From NCBI GenBank assembly GCA_016793585.1, contig JAEUJR010000145.1, positions 1-6,281 of the forward strand: a DNA stretch of 6,281 nt, given 5' to 3'. Of the stretch, positions 1 through 5,597 are shown piece by piece. A program made the translations under genes and the position numbers. The DNA is from Archangium sp. (GTDB lineage: Bacteria > Myxococcota > Myxococcia > Myxococcales > Myxococcaceae). The notes under the pieces are model-generated. The model was not told where the DNA came from. It searched no databases and saw only the letters and a list, made by a program, of their open reading frames with translations. Within the stretch, counting starts at the first letter, position 1. The number at the start of each line of letters is the position of its first letter.

Positions 1-854
1 CGCTGGCGTACCGAATGCTCGGCAGCTGGGCCGAAGCAGAAGACGTGGTGCAGGAGACGCACCTCGCGTGGCTCGAACGCAAAGGCCCTGCCCTCGAAGC
101 GGAGCGGGCGTGGCTCGAGCGGGTCGTGACGAACCGCTGCCTCGACGTCTTGAAGAGCGCGCGCGTGCAGCGCGAGTCGTACGTCGGCCCGTGGCTGCCC
201 GAGCCGATGTTGACCGACGACGTGCAGCCGTCGCCGGGAGCCATCGACGTCGAGGCCGTGTCGCTCGCGTTCCTCGCCCTGCTCGAGCGCCTCTCTCCGC
301 TGGAGCGCGCGGTGTACGTGCTCGCCGAGGCGTTCGACTATTCCCATGACGACGTGGCGAAGGCCCTGGGCAAGGAGCCTGCGGCCGTACGGCAGCTGCT
401 CCATCGCGCGCGCGAGCACGTGTCGGCGGGCAAGCCGCGGTTCGCACCGGACCCGTCGGCGCACCAGGCCATGCTGGGCACCTTCTTCGGGGCGGTGCTG
501 CAAGGAGACGTCGCAGCGGTCGAGCAGCTGCTGGTGAGGAACGCGACGGTCACGACCGACGGCGGAGGCAAGGTGCGCGCGGCCATCAACGTCATCACCG
601 GCGCGAACCGGGTGGCGCGGTTCTTCATTGGCGTCTCGCAGAAGCAGCCGCCGGGAGCGCGGTTCGAGGTGATGGACGTGAACGGTCAGCCCAGCGTCGT
701 CATGCTGCTCGACGACGTGGTGGTGAACGTGACGCAGATCGAGACCGATGGCGTGGTGATTCACGGCGTGTCGACGGTGTCGAACCCCGACAAGCTCGCC
801 GCGCTCAAGGCACATGTCACAGCACGAAGCGGCCGCTCGTCTGAAGGAGCATGA
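1..854 (+). CDS. ECF41-type (SigJ-like) RNA polymerase sigma factor with C-terminal SnoaL-like domain, 5' end missing
   Basis: This is an alternative sigma factor that directs RNA polymerase to a small set of promoters. The reading frame is open from base 3 (LAYRMLGSWAEAEDVVQET), inside conserved region 2, so the true start lies left of the window. Numbering from the Met at base 15: the end of region 2 spans about 1-50, the linker has the WLPEP signature at 60-64, region 4 (helix-turn-helix) spans about 80-135, and a SnoaL/NTF2-like domain spans about 150-262 with DGGGK at 182-186 and NPDKL at 257-261. As I recall, WLPEP, DGGGR and NPDKL are the signatures of group ECF41; here Lys replaces the Arg. 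In that group the fused domain regulates activity in place of a separate anti-sigma factor, and none is seen here. The stop overlaps the next start (ATGA). The last 18 residues after NPDKL contain a promoter-like sequence. Confidence 0.93.
   Translation, partial: LAYRMLGSWAEAEDVVQETHLAWLERKGPALEAERAWLERVVTNRCLDVLKSARVQRESYVGPWLPEPMLTDDVQPSPGAIDVEAVSLAFLALLERLSPLERAVYVLAEAFDYSHDDVAKALGKEPAAVRQLLHRAREHVSAGKPRFAPDPSAHQAMLGTFFGAVLQGDVAAVEQLLVRNATVTTDGGGKVRAAINVITGANRVARFFIGVSQKQPPGARFEVMDVNGQPSVVMLLDDVVVNVTQIETDGVVIHGVSTVSNPDKLAALKAHVTARSGRSSEGA
815..841 (+). promoter_or_regulatory. Putative ECF41-dependent promoter inside the 3' end of the sigma gene
   Basis: TGTCACA at 815-821 and CGTC at 838-841 are separated by 16 bases. 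The ECF41 promoter type, as I recall it from the literature, has a TGTCACA-like -35 and a CGTC -10 with a spacer of about this length. This is the only TGTCACA I found in the window on either strand. A start site 6 to 9 bases after CGTC would fall at about 848-851, at or next to the ATG at 851, giving a leaderless or nearly leaderless transcript of the SdhC-like gene. The match and spacing are read directly; use by the adjacent sigma factor is inference. Confidence 0.6.
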
Positions 855-1504
855 ACGACTCCAGGTGGCTTCGGGCGCAGGTGATCAGCGGTGCGGTCTT
901 CGCGGCGTTTCTCTTCATTCATCTGATCAACCAGATGCTCGCGGTGCTCGGCGCTGGCACGTACGACGGAGCGCAGCAGACGATGCGCGGCGCCTATCAA
1001 GCGCCGGTGCTCGAGTTGGCGCTCGTCTTCGTGCCGCTCGTCGTGCACCTCACCACCGCCGTCGTGCGCATGGTGAAGCGCCCGAAGCAGGACGTGCTCT
1101 CGTGGCGCGTTCGGCTGCACCGCTACAGCGGGCGGTTCCTGCTGCTCGTGGTCGTCGGTCACGTCGTCGCCACGCGCGGCGCCTCGCTGCTGTACGGCGT
1201 CTTCCCCGGCTTTCACGGGGTGGCGTTCACCTTCCAGTGGGTGCCCGCGTACTTCTGGCCGTACTACCTGCTGCTCGCGCTCTGCGGCTGGTACCACCTC
1301 GTGCACGGGCTCTCGATGGCAGGCGCCGTGCTGAAGCTGCCAGGAGCCACCGTGCTGCAGCGCCCGCTCGTCTTTCGTGGGCTCGTCGCGGCCGGTGCGG
1401 TGGGGCTCATCATCGGCGTGCTCGCGCTCGGCGGTGTGCTCGCCGACGTGGGAGCCGCTTCGTCCTCCGAGTACGCGCGCCTGGTGCTCCGGCTCACGAA
1501 GTGA
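851..1504 (+). CDS. SdhC-like five-helix di-heme cytochrome b membrane protein (orphan)
   Basis: The 217-residue protein has five hydrophobic segments at about 12-33, 53-75, 93-115, 134-160 and 176-198. It follows the Bacillus-type succinate dehydrogenase cytochrome b558 (SdhC, about 200 residues). His24, His66, His104 and His149 fall where I recall the four axial heme ligands of B. subtilis SdhC (His28, 70, 113, 155). The LHRYSGRF and GHVVATR stretches resemble its third helix. The fold therefore predicts two stacked b hemes moving electrons between quinone and a partner at the membrane face. No flavoprotein or iron-sulfur subunit gene is adjacent, so the partner is unknown and succinate dehydrogenase activity should not be assumed. 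ATG 851 is the first possible start because an in-frame TGA lies at 842. The AAGGAG at 844-849 is only one base from the ATG, too close for normal use, which fits translational coupling or a leaderless transcript. Confidence 0.82.
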   Translation: MNDSRWLRAQVISGAVFAAFLFIHLINQMLAVLGAGTYDGAQQTMRGAYQAPVLELALVFVPLVVHLTTAVVRMVKRPKQDVLSWRVRLHRYSGRFLLLVVVGHVVATRGASLLYGVFPGFHGVAFTFQWVPAYFWPYYLLLALCGWYHLVHGLSMAGAVLKLPGATVLQRPLVFRGLVAAGAVGLIIGVLALGGVLADVGAASSSEYARLVLRLTK

Positions 1505-1594
1505 GCCTCGGCTCCCGTCACGAGAAAGCGGCCAGGCCCTCGTCGCACGGCGGTGCCACCAATCTCCGCCGTGGAACCGACGCACGTCACCCGG

Positions 1595-1600
1595 TAAGGG
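1595..1600 (+). promoter_or_regulatory. Ribosome binding site fixing the start of the VOC gene
   Basis: TAAGGG lies 7 bases before ATG 1608. It supports this start over the much longer upstream open frame, which overlaps the SdhC-like gene and reads as non-coding. Confidence 0.6.
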
Positions 1601-1607
1601 CGCGCGC

Positions 1608-1973
1608 ATGAGCAGCGCTCCATTGAAGGCGTTCACCAAGCTCCTCGTGCTCGACCCGAAGGCGTCAGCCGCGTTCTACGAGGCGCTCGGCTTCACCCGT
1701 GTCGGAACCGATGGAACGTTCATTCACGTGCGCTGGCAAGACAGTGGCGACGTGCTGCTCGTCGCGACGCCGACGGGTGTGCGGCTCGAGGGAAAACGTG
1801 GCTGGGGCGTGTTGCTGTGCTTCACGAGCGACACCGACGTCTCGGTGCTGGCAGAGCGCGCGAAGTCGCTGAACGCTCCGATGCAGGGCCCCGAGGTGCA
1901 GCCGTGGCACACGCGCGACCTCATCGTCACCGACCCCGACGGCTACCGACTGAACTTCGTGCAGCCGGCGTGA
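1608..1973 (+). CDS. Small VOC-fold (glyoxalase/bleomycin-resistance-like) protein
   Basis: The 121-residue soluble protein has the two-module vicinal oxygen chelate pattern. The opening strand KLLVLDPKASAAFYEALGF is at 11-29 and the closing TDPDGYRLNFVQ is at 108-119. The length is typical of single-domain VOC proteins, which usually act as homodimers. The positions that normally hold metal ligands look changed: the first His site (seven residues before Asp16) is Phe9, and the Glu after DPDG is Asn116. It may therefore bind a ligand rather than catalyse a metal-dependent reaction, as bleomycin-binding relatives do. The substrate cannot be told from sequence. It lies 103 bases after the SdhC-like gene on the same strand with its own ribosome binding site, so it may be read through from that gene or transcribed separately. 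No convincing promoter was seen in the gap. Confidence 0.85.
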   Translation: MSSAPLKAFTKLLVLDPKASAAFYEALGFTRVGTDGTFIHVRWQDSGDVLLVATPTGVRLEGKRGWGVLLCFTSDTDVSVLAERAKSLNAPMQGPEVQPWHTRDLIVTDPDGYRLNFVQPA

Positions 1974-2009
1974 AGCCTTCAGGGCGTGAGTCGCTCGAAG
2001 CGCGCGCGA

Positions 2010-2200
2010 ACCTGCCTCGAGGAAGAACTGGAAGGTGACGTCACGCGCGTTGGGCGTGGTGAAGGAGCGCAGCGCGCCCTGGCGTACGAGAAACGCGTGC
2101 TCGGCGACCTCACCTTCCCGCAGCAACAGCTCGCCTCTGCGAACCGGCACGACCGTTCCCGAGCGGGCCAGCTGATCGATCTGTGCGCGAAGGGTGCGTC
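2010..2200 (-). pseudogene. Remnant of a Crp/Fnr-type cyclic-nucleotide-binding domain
   Basis: Reading the minus strand from just after the MFS stop gives about 64 residues typical of the N-terminal half of a Crp/Fnr regulator: a helix (RTLRAQIDQLARSG), then VPVRRGELLLREGE, then AFLVRQGALRSF, then ARDVTFQFFLEAG. The RxGExLxxEGE and FxVxxGxLR patterns are those of the cyclic-nucleotide-binding beta barrel. The match stops there. The rest of the barrel, the dimer helix and the DNA-binding helix-turn-helix are absent, because the VOC gene occupies that DNA on the other strand. There is no ATG and no ribosome binding site near the expected start; the nearest upstream GTG, at about 2252, lies inside the MFS gene. 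I read it as a truncated, non-functional leftover squeezed between two genes. A short expressed protein cannot be fully excluded. Confidence 0.6.
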
Positions 2201-3439
2201 TCAGCGCTCCACGAAGTCGAGGTCGGCAGAGTAGCTCTCGGGCATGCCCCACAGCGCGAACAGCCCGAGCGCGATGCACACGAGGCCCACCGTCATCGTC
2301 GCGGGAATCGTGCCCATCGAGACCTTCAGCGACATCCACACCGCGGTGATGGGAATCGCGGCGCCGCGCACGAAGTTGGGAGCGCTGGTCGTCACGGTGG
2401 CGCGCAGGTTTGTGCCGAACTGCTCGGCCGCCGTCGTCACGAACAGCACCCAGTACCCCGTGGTGAAGCCGAGCACTGCCATGAGCGCGTAGTACGTCGT
2501 CATCGAGCGCCCGCCGATGGTGAGCAGCGCGATGACGCTGAGCGCGACCGAGCTCAAGAAGACGCCGATGACGCGTTTGCGGCTCTTCACCGCGTGGCTC
2601 ACGAAGCCGCTCAGCAGGTCGCCGATGGTCACGCCCGTGTACGCCCAGAAGATGGTCTGCCCTCCGGTGGGCTTCTGCGGCAGCCCGAGCGCGAGGCCGA
2701 TTTCAGGCGAGAAGACGAACAGCACGCCCGCCACGAACCAGATGGGCATGCCGACGACGATGACGCGCAGAAATCGAAGCCCGCGCTCCATCGGCAACAG
2801 CAGCTGTCGAATGTCTCCATGCGGCACGTGCGCCGACTTCGTGCGCTCGAACAACCCGCTCTCGAAGACGCTGAGCCGCAACACGAGCAGCAGCAACCCG
2901 ACACCACCGCCGAGCGCGTACGCGTAACGCCAGCCCTCGAGCGGCAGTCGCGTCACCAGCGCGTCACCGATGAGGCCTGCCGCGAGCGCGCCCGAGAGCC
3001 CGATGCTGGCGACGATGGTGGTGCCGAGACCGCGACGCTCCTTCGGCAACAGCTCGCTCACCAGCGTGATGCCGGCGCCGAGCTCGCCCGCCAGCCCGAA
3101 GCCCGCGAGCAGCCGGCACGCGCCGTACGCCCAGACGCCGTCGACGAACGCGTTGGCGAGGTTGCCGAGCGAGTACATGACGATGGAGCCGAACAAGACG
3201 GTGAGCCGGCCCCGTTTGTCGGCCAGCACGCCCCACGCGACGCCACCGAGAATCATGCCGCCGAGCTGCAGGTCGAGCAGCAGGCCACCAGTCGGCACCA
3301 GGCTCGCGTCGTCGACACCGAGCGACTTCAGGCTCGAGACGCGCAACACCGAGAACAGCACCAGGTCGTAGATGTCGACGAAGTAGCCGAGCGCGGCCAA
3401 CAGCACGGCGGCGGTCACGCTCGAACGCGGGGTAGACAT
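2201..3439 (-). CDS. MFS transporter, metabolite:H+ symporter type
   Basis: The 412-residue inner-membrane carrier has about twelve hydrophobic helices, the normal size for the major facilitator superfamily. Helix 1 carries acidic residues Asp22 and Asp25 (GYFVDIYD), as in proton-coupled organic-acid and aromatic-acid carriers. MFS motif A follows helix 2 as GVLADKRGRL at 70-79. Helix 4 has RLLAGFGLAGELGAG at 109-123 and then SELLPKERRG at 128-137, typical of the metabolite:H+ and aromatic-acid:H+ symporter families. A weak second motif A appears near 278-291. The substrate cannot be assigned from sequence. The neighbouring divergent glycerate-kinase-like gene makes glycerate or a related carboxylate a reasonable guess. 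The start at 3439 places helix 1 at the right distance, but no clear Shine-Dalgarno sequence precedes it. Downstream on the same strand is only the Crp/Fnr remnant. Confidence 0.9.
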   Translation of the reverse strand: MSTPRSSVTAAVLLAALGYFVDIYDLVLFSVLRVSSLKSLGVDDASLVPTGGLLLDLQLGGMILGGVAWGVLADKRGRLTVLFGSIVMYSLGNLANAFVDGVWAYGACRLLAGFGLAGELGAGITLVSELLPKERRGLGTTIVASIGLSGALAAGLIGDALVTRLPLEGWRYAYALGGGVGLLLLVLRLSVFESGLFERTKSAHVPHGDIRQLLLPMERGLRFLRVIVVGMPIWFVAGVLFVFSPEIGLALGLPQKPTGGQTIFWAYTGVTIGDLLSGFVSHAVKSRKRVIGVFLSSVALSVIALLTIGGRSMTTYYALMAVLGFTTGYWVLFVTTAAEQFGTNLRATVTTSAPNFVRGAAIPITAVWMSLKVSMGTIPATMTVGLVCIALGLFALWGMPESYSADLDFVER

Positions 3440-3468
3440 GCGGCGGGCATCGTAGATGACTTCGCGCC
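3440..3468. promoter_or_regulatory. 29-base divergent intergenic spacer between the MFS and kinase genes
   Basis: The start codons of the two divergent genes are only 29 bases apart. At least part of each promoter must lie inside the opposite coding sequence, or the transcripts have very short leaders. TACGAT, read on the minus strand about 12 bases before the MFS ATG, is a weak -10 candidate with no clear -35. No strong Shine-Dalgarno sequence is visible for either gene. Confidence 0.35.
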
Positions 3469-4353
3469 ATGACGACGCCGTTCGCCAGGAGCGGTCCCCT
3501 GTGGCCAGCGCTCGAGCGCGCAGGCGCGGTGAACGCGGCGGAGTGGAAACACGCCGCCACGTGGCTCGAGCACGAACTGCCCGACGGCCCGAACCGCGAC
3601 GTTCGTATTCATTGGCTCACCGTGCCGCTCGCGATGTGGCTCAAGGAGCGCGCCTCACACCGCTCACCGTTGATGGTCGGGCTCAACGCACCGCAGGGTG
3701 CCGGCAAGACGACGCTGACCCGCAGTGTGGTGGGCGTCTTCTCGCACGTGTTCGGCCTCCGCGCGGTGAGCCTGTCGGTCGACGACTTCTACCTGCGGCG
3801 TGACGAGCAGCTCACGCTGGCCGCCCGTCATCCCGGCAATCGGTACCTCGAGCACCGCGGGTACCCGGGGACGCATGACGTGCCGCTCGGCGCCTCGGTG
3901 CTGGCCGCGCTCCGTGATGGTCGCGACGTCGCCCTGCCCCGCTACGACAAGTCGGCGCACGCCGGGCGCGGAGACCGCAGCAGCGACGTCACCTGGGTTC
4001 GCGGCCGCGTCGACCTCGTGCTCCTCGAAGGGTGGATGCTGGGCTTCAAACCGGTCGAGTCGGCGAACGACGCAGCGCTCGCAGTGCCGAATGAACTGCT
4101 CCGCGCCTACGACGCGTGGAACTCGCTGCTCGACGTCTTCATCGCCCTGCGCATGCAGTCGGTTGGTCAGGTCGTGCGCTGGAGAATCGAAGCCGAGCAG
4201 GCGATGCGCGCGAGCGGGCGACCGGGACTGAGCGACGCCGAGGTGGAGGACTACGTGCGGCGTTTCCTCCCGGCCTACGAGCTGTGGCGAGCTGACGCCG
4301 AACTCACGCTCACGCTCGACGCTGAACGAAGGCCGCTGCTCGAACGCGCCTGA
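3469..4353 (+). CDS. D-glycerate 3-kinase-like P-loop kinase (plant/cyanobacterial GLYK type)
   Basis: The 294-residue cytosolic protein matches the P-loop kinase family of plant glycerate 3-kinase and yeast Tda10. The Walker A loop APQGAGKT is at 74-81 after a hydrophobic strand. Family blocks follow in the expected order: SVDDFYLRRDEQ at 103-114, HPGNRYLEHRGYPGTHD at 121-137, PRYDKSAHAGRGDR at 157-170, LLEGWMLGFKP at 185-195, then VRWRIEAEQAMR at 236-247 and PAYELW at 268-273. Plant-type enzymes phosphorylate D-glycerate with ATP to 3-phosphoglycerate, returning two- and three-carbon acids to central metabolism. An in-frame TGA at 3457 rules out starts before 3460, so ATG 3469 is chosen, though no ribosome binding site is obvious. 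A related acceptor substrate is possible. It is divergent from the MFS gene and converges on the small secreted-protein gene with 7 bases between the stops. Confidence 0.87.
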   Translation: MTTPFARSGPLWPALERAGAVNAAEWKHAATWLEHELPDGPNRDVRIHWLTVPLAMWLKERASHRSPLMVGLNAPQGAGKTTLTRSVVGVFSHVFGLRAVSLSVDDFYLRRDEQLTLAARHPGNRYLEHRGYPGTHDVPLGASVLAALRDGRDVALPRYDKSAHAGRGDRSSDVTWVRGRVDLVLLEGWMLGFKPVESANDAALAVPNELLRAYDAWNSLLDVFIALRMQSVGQVVRWRIEAEQAMRASGRPGLSDAEVEDYVRRFLPAYELWRADAELTLTLDAERRPLLERA

Positions 4354-4360
4354 CTCGGCT

Positions 4361-4636
4361 TCAGCGACCCATCGCCTTGCGGCCAGCCGTGCGCATGCAC
4401 GCGTCGATGGCGTCCTTCGTGGTGGCGTTCTTCGCGCAGGTGGTGAACGTGTCGCGGTCGGCCTGCTTCAAGTCGGTACAGATGGCGCGGGCCATCTGCT
4501 CGCCGCCGGCTCCGAGAACGTTCAGCGCTTTGGCGCGGGAAACGACCGTGTCGCCACAGGCCTTGGCATCGGCCGCCTGGCTCGAGGTGGAGATGAGAAC
4601 GACGAGGCCGGCGACGACTGCGAACATCGACTTCAT
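4361..4636 (-). CDS. Small exported protein with four cysteines, function unknown
   Basis: I do not recognise the family. The 91-residue product begins with a clear Sec signal peptide: MKSM, then a hydrophobic core to about residue 15, then STSSQA with likely cleavage after Ala21. The mature part of about 70 residues has Cys27, Cys53, Cys67 and Cys80, enough for two disulfide bonds, and is rich in Ala, Lys, Thr and Asp. It looks like a small helical periplasmic or secreted protein. The start at 4636 is chosen because GGAG (complement of 4643-4646) sits 6 bases before it and the signal peptide begins there. The open frame continues upstream to 4837, but that part is Arg-rich and overlaps the neighbouring gene. 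The end converges on the kinase gene. Confidence 0.72.
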   Translation of the reverse strand: MKSMFAVVAGLVVLISTSSQAADAKACGDTVVSRAKALNVLGAGGEQMARAICTDLKQADRDTFTTCAKNATTKDAIDACMRTAGRKAMGR

Positions 4637-4642
4637 GGGGAA

Positions 4643-4646
4643 CTCC
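4643..4646 (-). promoter_or_regulatory. Ribosome binding site of the four-cysteine protein gene
   Basis: GGAG on the minus strand is spaced 6 bases from ATG 4636. It decides the start at the signal peptide over a longer in-frame extension. Confidence 0.5.
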
Positions 4647-4717
4647 AGGGTGAAGGAACGCATCAGTGCATTCACGCGAACGACGTCACCCCACCCGGCT
4701 TGTCGCAGCGAAGGCCA

Positions 4718-4731
4718 ATGACCCGCGTCAT
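4718..4731. repeat. Short inverted repeat ATGAC-N4-GTCAT upstream of the four-cysteine gene
   Basis: Perfect 5-base arms at 4718-4722 and 4727-4731 flank CCGC. The repeat lies in the 151-base gap 4637-4787, about 80 bases before the ATG at 4636, where an operator or promoter would be expected. No clear -35/-10 pair was recognised nearby. Arms this short can arise by chance. Confidence 0.2.
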
Positions 4732-4769
4732 CAATCGAGTTTGCACACGACCACCCGCTCGAGTGTCTT

Positions 4770-4787
4770 GCGCTCGCCCCGCAGCGC
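4770..4787 (-). terminator. Possible weak hairpin after the 230-residue protein gene
   Basis: GCGCT at 4770-4774 pairs with AGCGC at 4783-4787 across an 8-base G/C-rich loop, directly after the TAA stop of the minus-strand gene. No T-run follows on the minus strand, so it does not look like a standard intrinsic terminator. It may only be a small 3'-end stem or chance pairing. Confidence 0.2.
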
Positions 4788-5480
4788 TTAGCGGCCGTAC
4801 CGCGCCTGCACCGTGTCGCCTTCGGCCAGCGGCGCACCGGCCTTCTCCTGCTTCACCTCTGCGGAATAGAGACGCCAGCGGCCACGCTCGATGTGATCTT
4901 TGAACCGTTGCCAGCAGGCCGACAGCCCCTCGCTTGGAGGAACGAACTCGGGCGCGCGCACGCCCTGCCGATAGACCATCACGCGAGGGCCGGGGTCCTC
5001 CTGCGAGCCCACGCCGTAGACGAGCTTCACGGCCGACACGCCCTCGGTCCAGTGGTCGGTCATCGCCTTCGCCAGCTGCGCGTCGAGGTCGCGGCGCGTC
5101 AGCACCTGCTCGCGGTACTCGGAGGAGCTGTCGATGTCGTAACCACCGACCCATTCGCCATCGACGCGGTCGTAGCGGAACGAGATGCTCCTCGGGCCGG
5201 CCCAGTCGGCTGCGTTCGCAGAGATGATGGCCGTGCACTCGCGCGCCGGCAGCACCTCGGTCGCGAACACCTGACCCGGCACGTCCTGGAGCATCTTCGC
5301 GCCGCGCTGGTAGCGCAGAAACGGCGTTCCCCGGCAGGCCGCGTTCGGCGCTGCGGCATCGCGGCTGAAGCGCATGCCCTCGTACCAGAACAGCGCGAGG
5401 TCGGAGAGCGGCGCCGGGTCGGCTCTCAACGCGCGCAGGAACTCTTCGTGAAGCGCATCGAGTCGAGCGGAGATCGACAT
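4788..5480 (-). CDS. Unrecognised soluble protein, 230 residues
   Basis: I do not recognise the family. The product has no signal peptide and no membrane segment, so it is probably cytosolic. It opens with an amphipathic helix (SARLDALHEEFLRALRAD at 4-21). A central part of alternating strands follows, including RSISFRYDRVDGEWVGGYDID at 97-117. A helical stretch runs from about 121 to 146, then another strand region (VKLVYGVGS and PRVMVYRQG), and a Trp-containing helix at about 187-202 (SACWQRFKDHIERGRW). Codon use matches its neighbours, with G/C at most third positions. The start at 5480 is chosen because the open frame beyond it, up to 5576, is Arg/Ser-rich and has no coding character. A GGGGG run lies 4 bases before this ATG, a weak ribosome binding site. 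It sits 117 bases after the EF-hand gene on the same strand. Confidence 0.72.
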   Translation of the reverse strand: MSISARLDALHEEFLRALRADPAPLSDLALFWYEGMRFSRDAAAPNAACRGTPFLRYQRGAKMLQDVPGQVFATEVLPARECTAIISANAADWAGPRSISFRYDRVDGEWVGGYDIDSSSEYREQVLTRRDLDAQLAKAMTDHWTEGVSAVKLVYGVGSQEDPGPRVMVYRQGVRAPEFVPPSEGLSACWQRFKDHIERGRWRLYSAEVKQEKAGAPLAEGDTVQARYGR

Positions 5481-5545
5481 GGAGCCCCCGTATATCGAGC
5501 GGCATCGCAGGCGTCGCGCTCGCGAGTCCGAGGCCTCGAGCCATT

Positions 5546-5597
5546 CGGAGCCAGGGAGTGAATCGCTGGCAGACACGAAACCGCCTTCAGGGCTCCG
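5546..5597. repeat. 7-base inverted repeat in the gap after the EF-hand gene
   Basis: CGGAGCC at 5546-5552 is the reverse complement of GGCTCCG at 5591-5597, directly after the EF-hand stop. The loop is 38 bases, so pairing would be weak without inner structure. No T-run follows. It could be part of a 3'-end structure for the EF-hand transcript or chance in G+C-rich DNA. The rest of the gap (5481-5545) holds GATATA about 9 bases before ATG 5480 on the minus strand, without a clear -35. Confidence 0.2.

Noticed and set aside
1516..1544. CGTCACG followed by CGTC, a possible second ECF41-like promoter before the VOC gene
   Set aside because: The first half differs from TGTCACA at both ends, and the spacer is 18 bases instead of 16. 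CGTC and CGTCAC are common in this G+C-rich DNA.
761..1639. Minus-strand open frame of 292 codons over the SdhC-like gene
   Set aside because: Its composition is His/Glu/Arg-rich and it mirrors the real membrane protein on the other strand.
1665..2339. Long minus-strand frame of 224 codons spanning the VOC gene and the end of the MFS gene
   Set aside because: Only the part at about 2010-2200 resembles a protein family (Crp/Fnr). The rest is antisense to the VOC gene or in another frame of the MFS gene, with Arg/His-rich non-coding character.
2183..3472. Plus-strand open frame of 429 codons over the MFS gene
   Set aside because: It is His/Arg/Gln/Glu-rich with no hydrophobic core, typical of the antisense of a G+C-rich gene. 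The minus-strand frame is a clear MFS protein.
4354..4360. Bidirectional terminator between the convergent kinase and four-cysteine genes
   Set aside because: There are only 7 bases between the stops, and no stem with T-runs is visible around them.
5519..5538. Short palindromes CTCGCGAG and CGAGGCCTCG
   Set aside because: Short G/C palindromes are frequent by chance at this base composition, and no partner copies or promoter context support a site.
5481..5576. 32-residue N-terminal extension of the 230-residue protein
   Set aside because: The extension is Ser/Arg-rich and unlike the rest of the protein. The internal ATG at 5480 begins a natural amphipathic helix.
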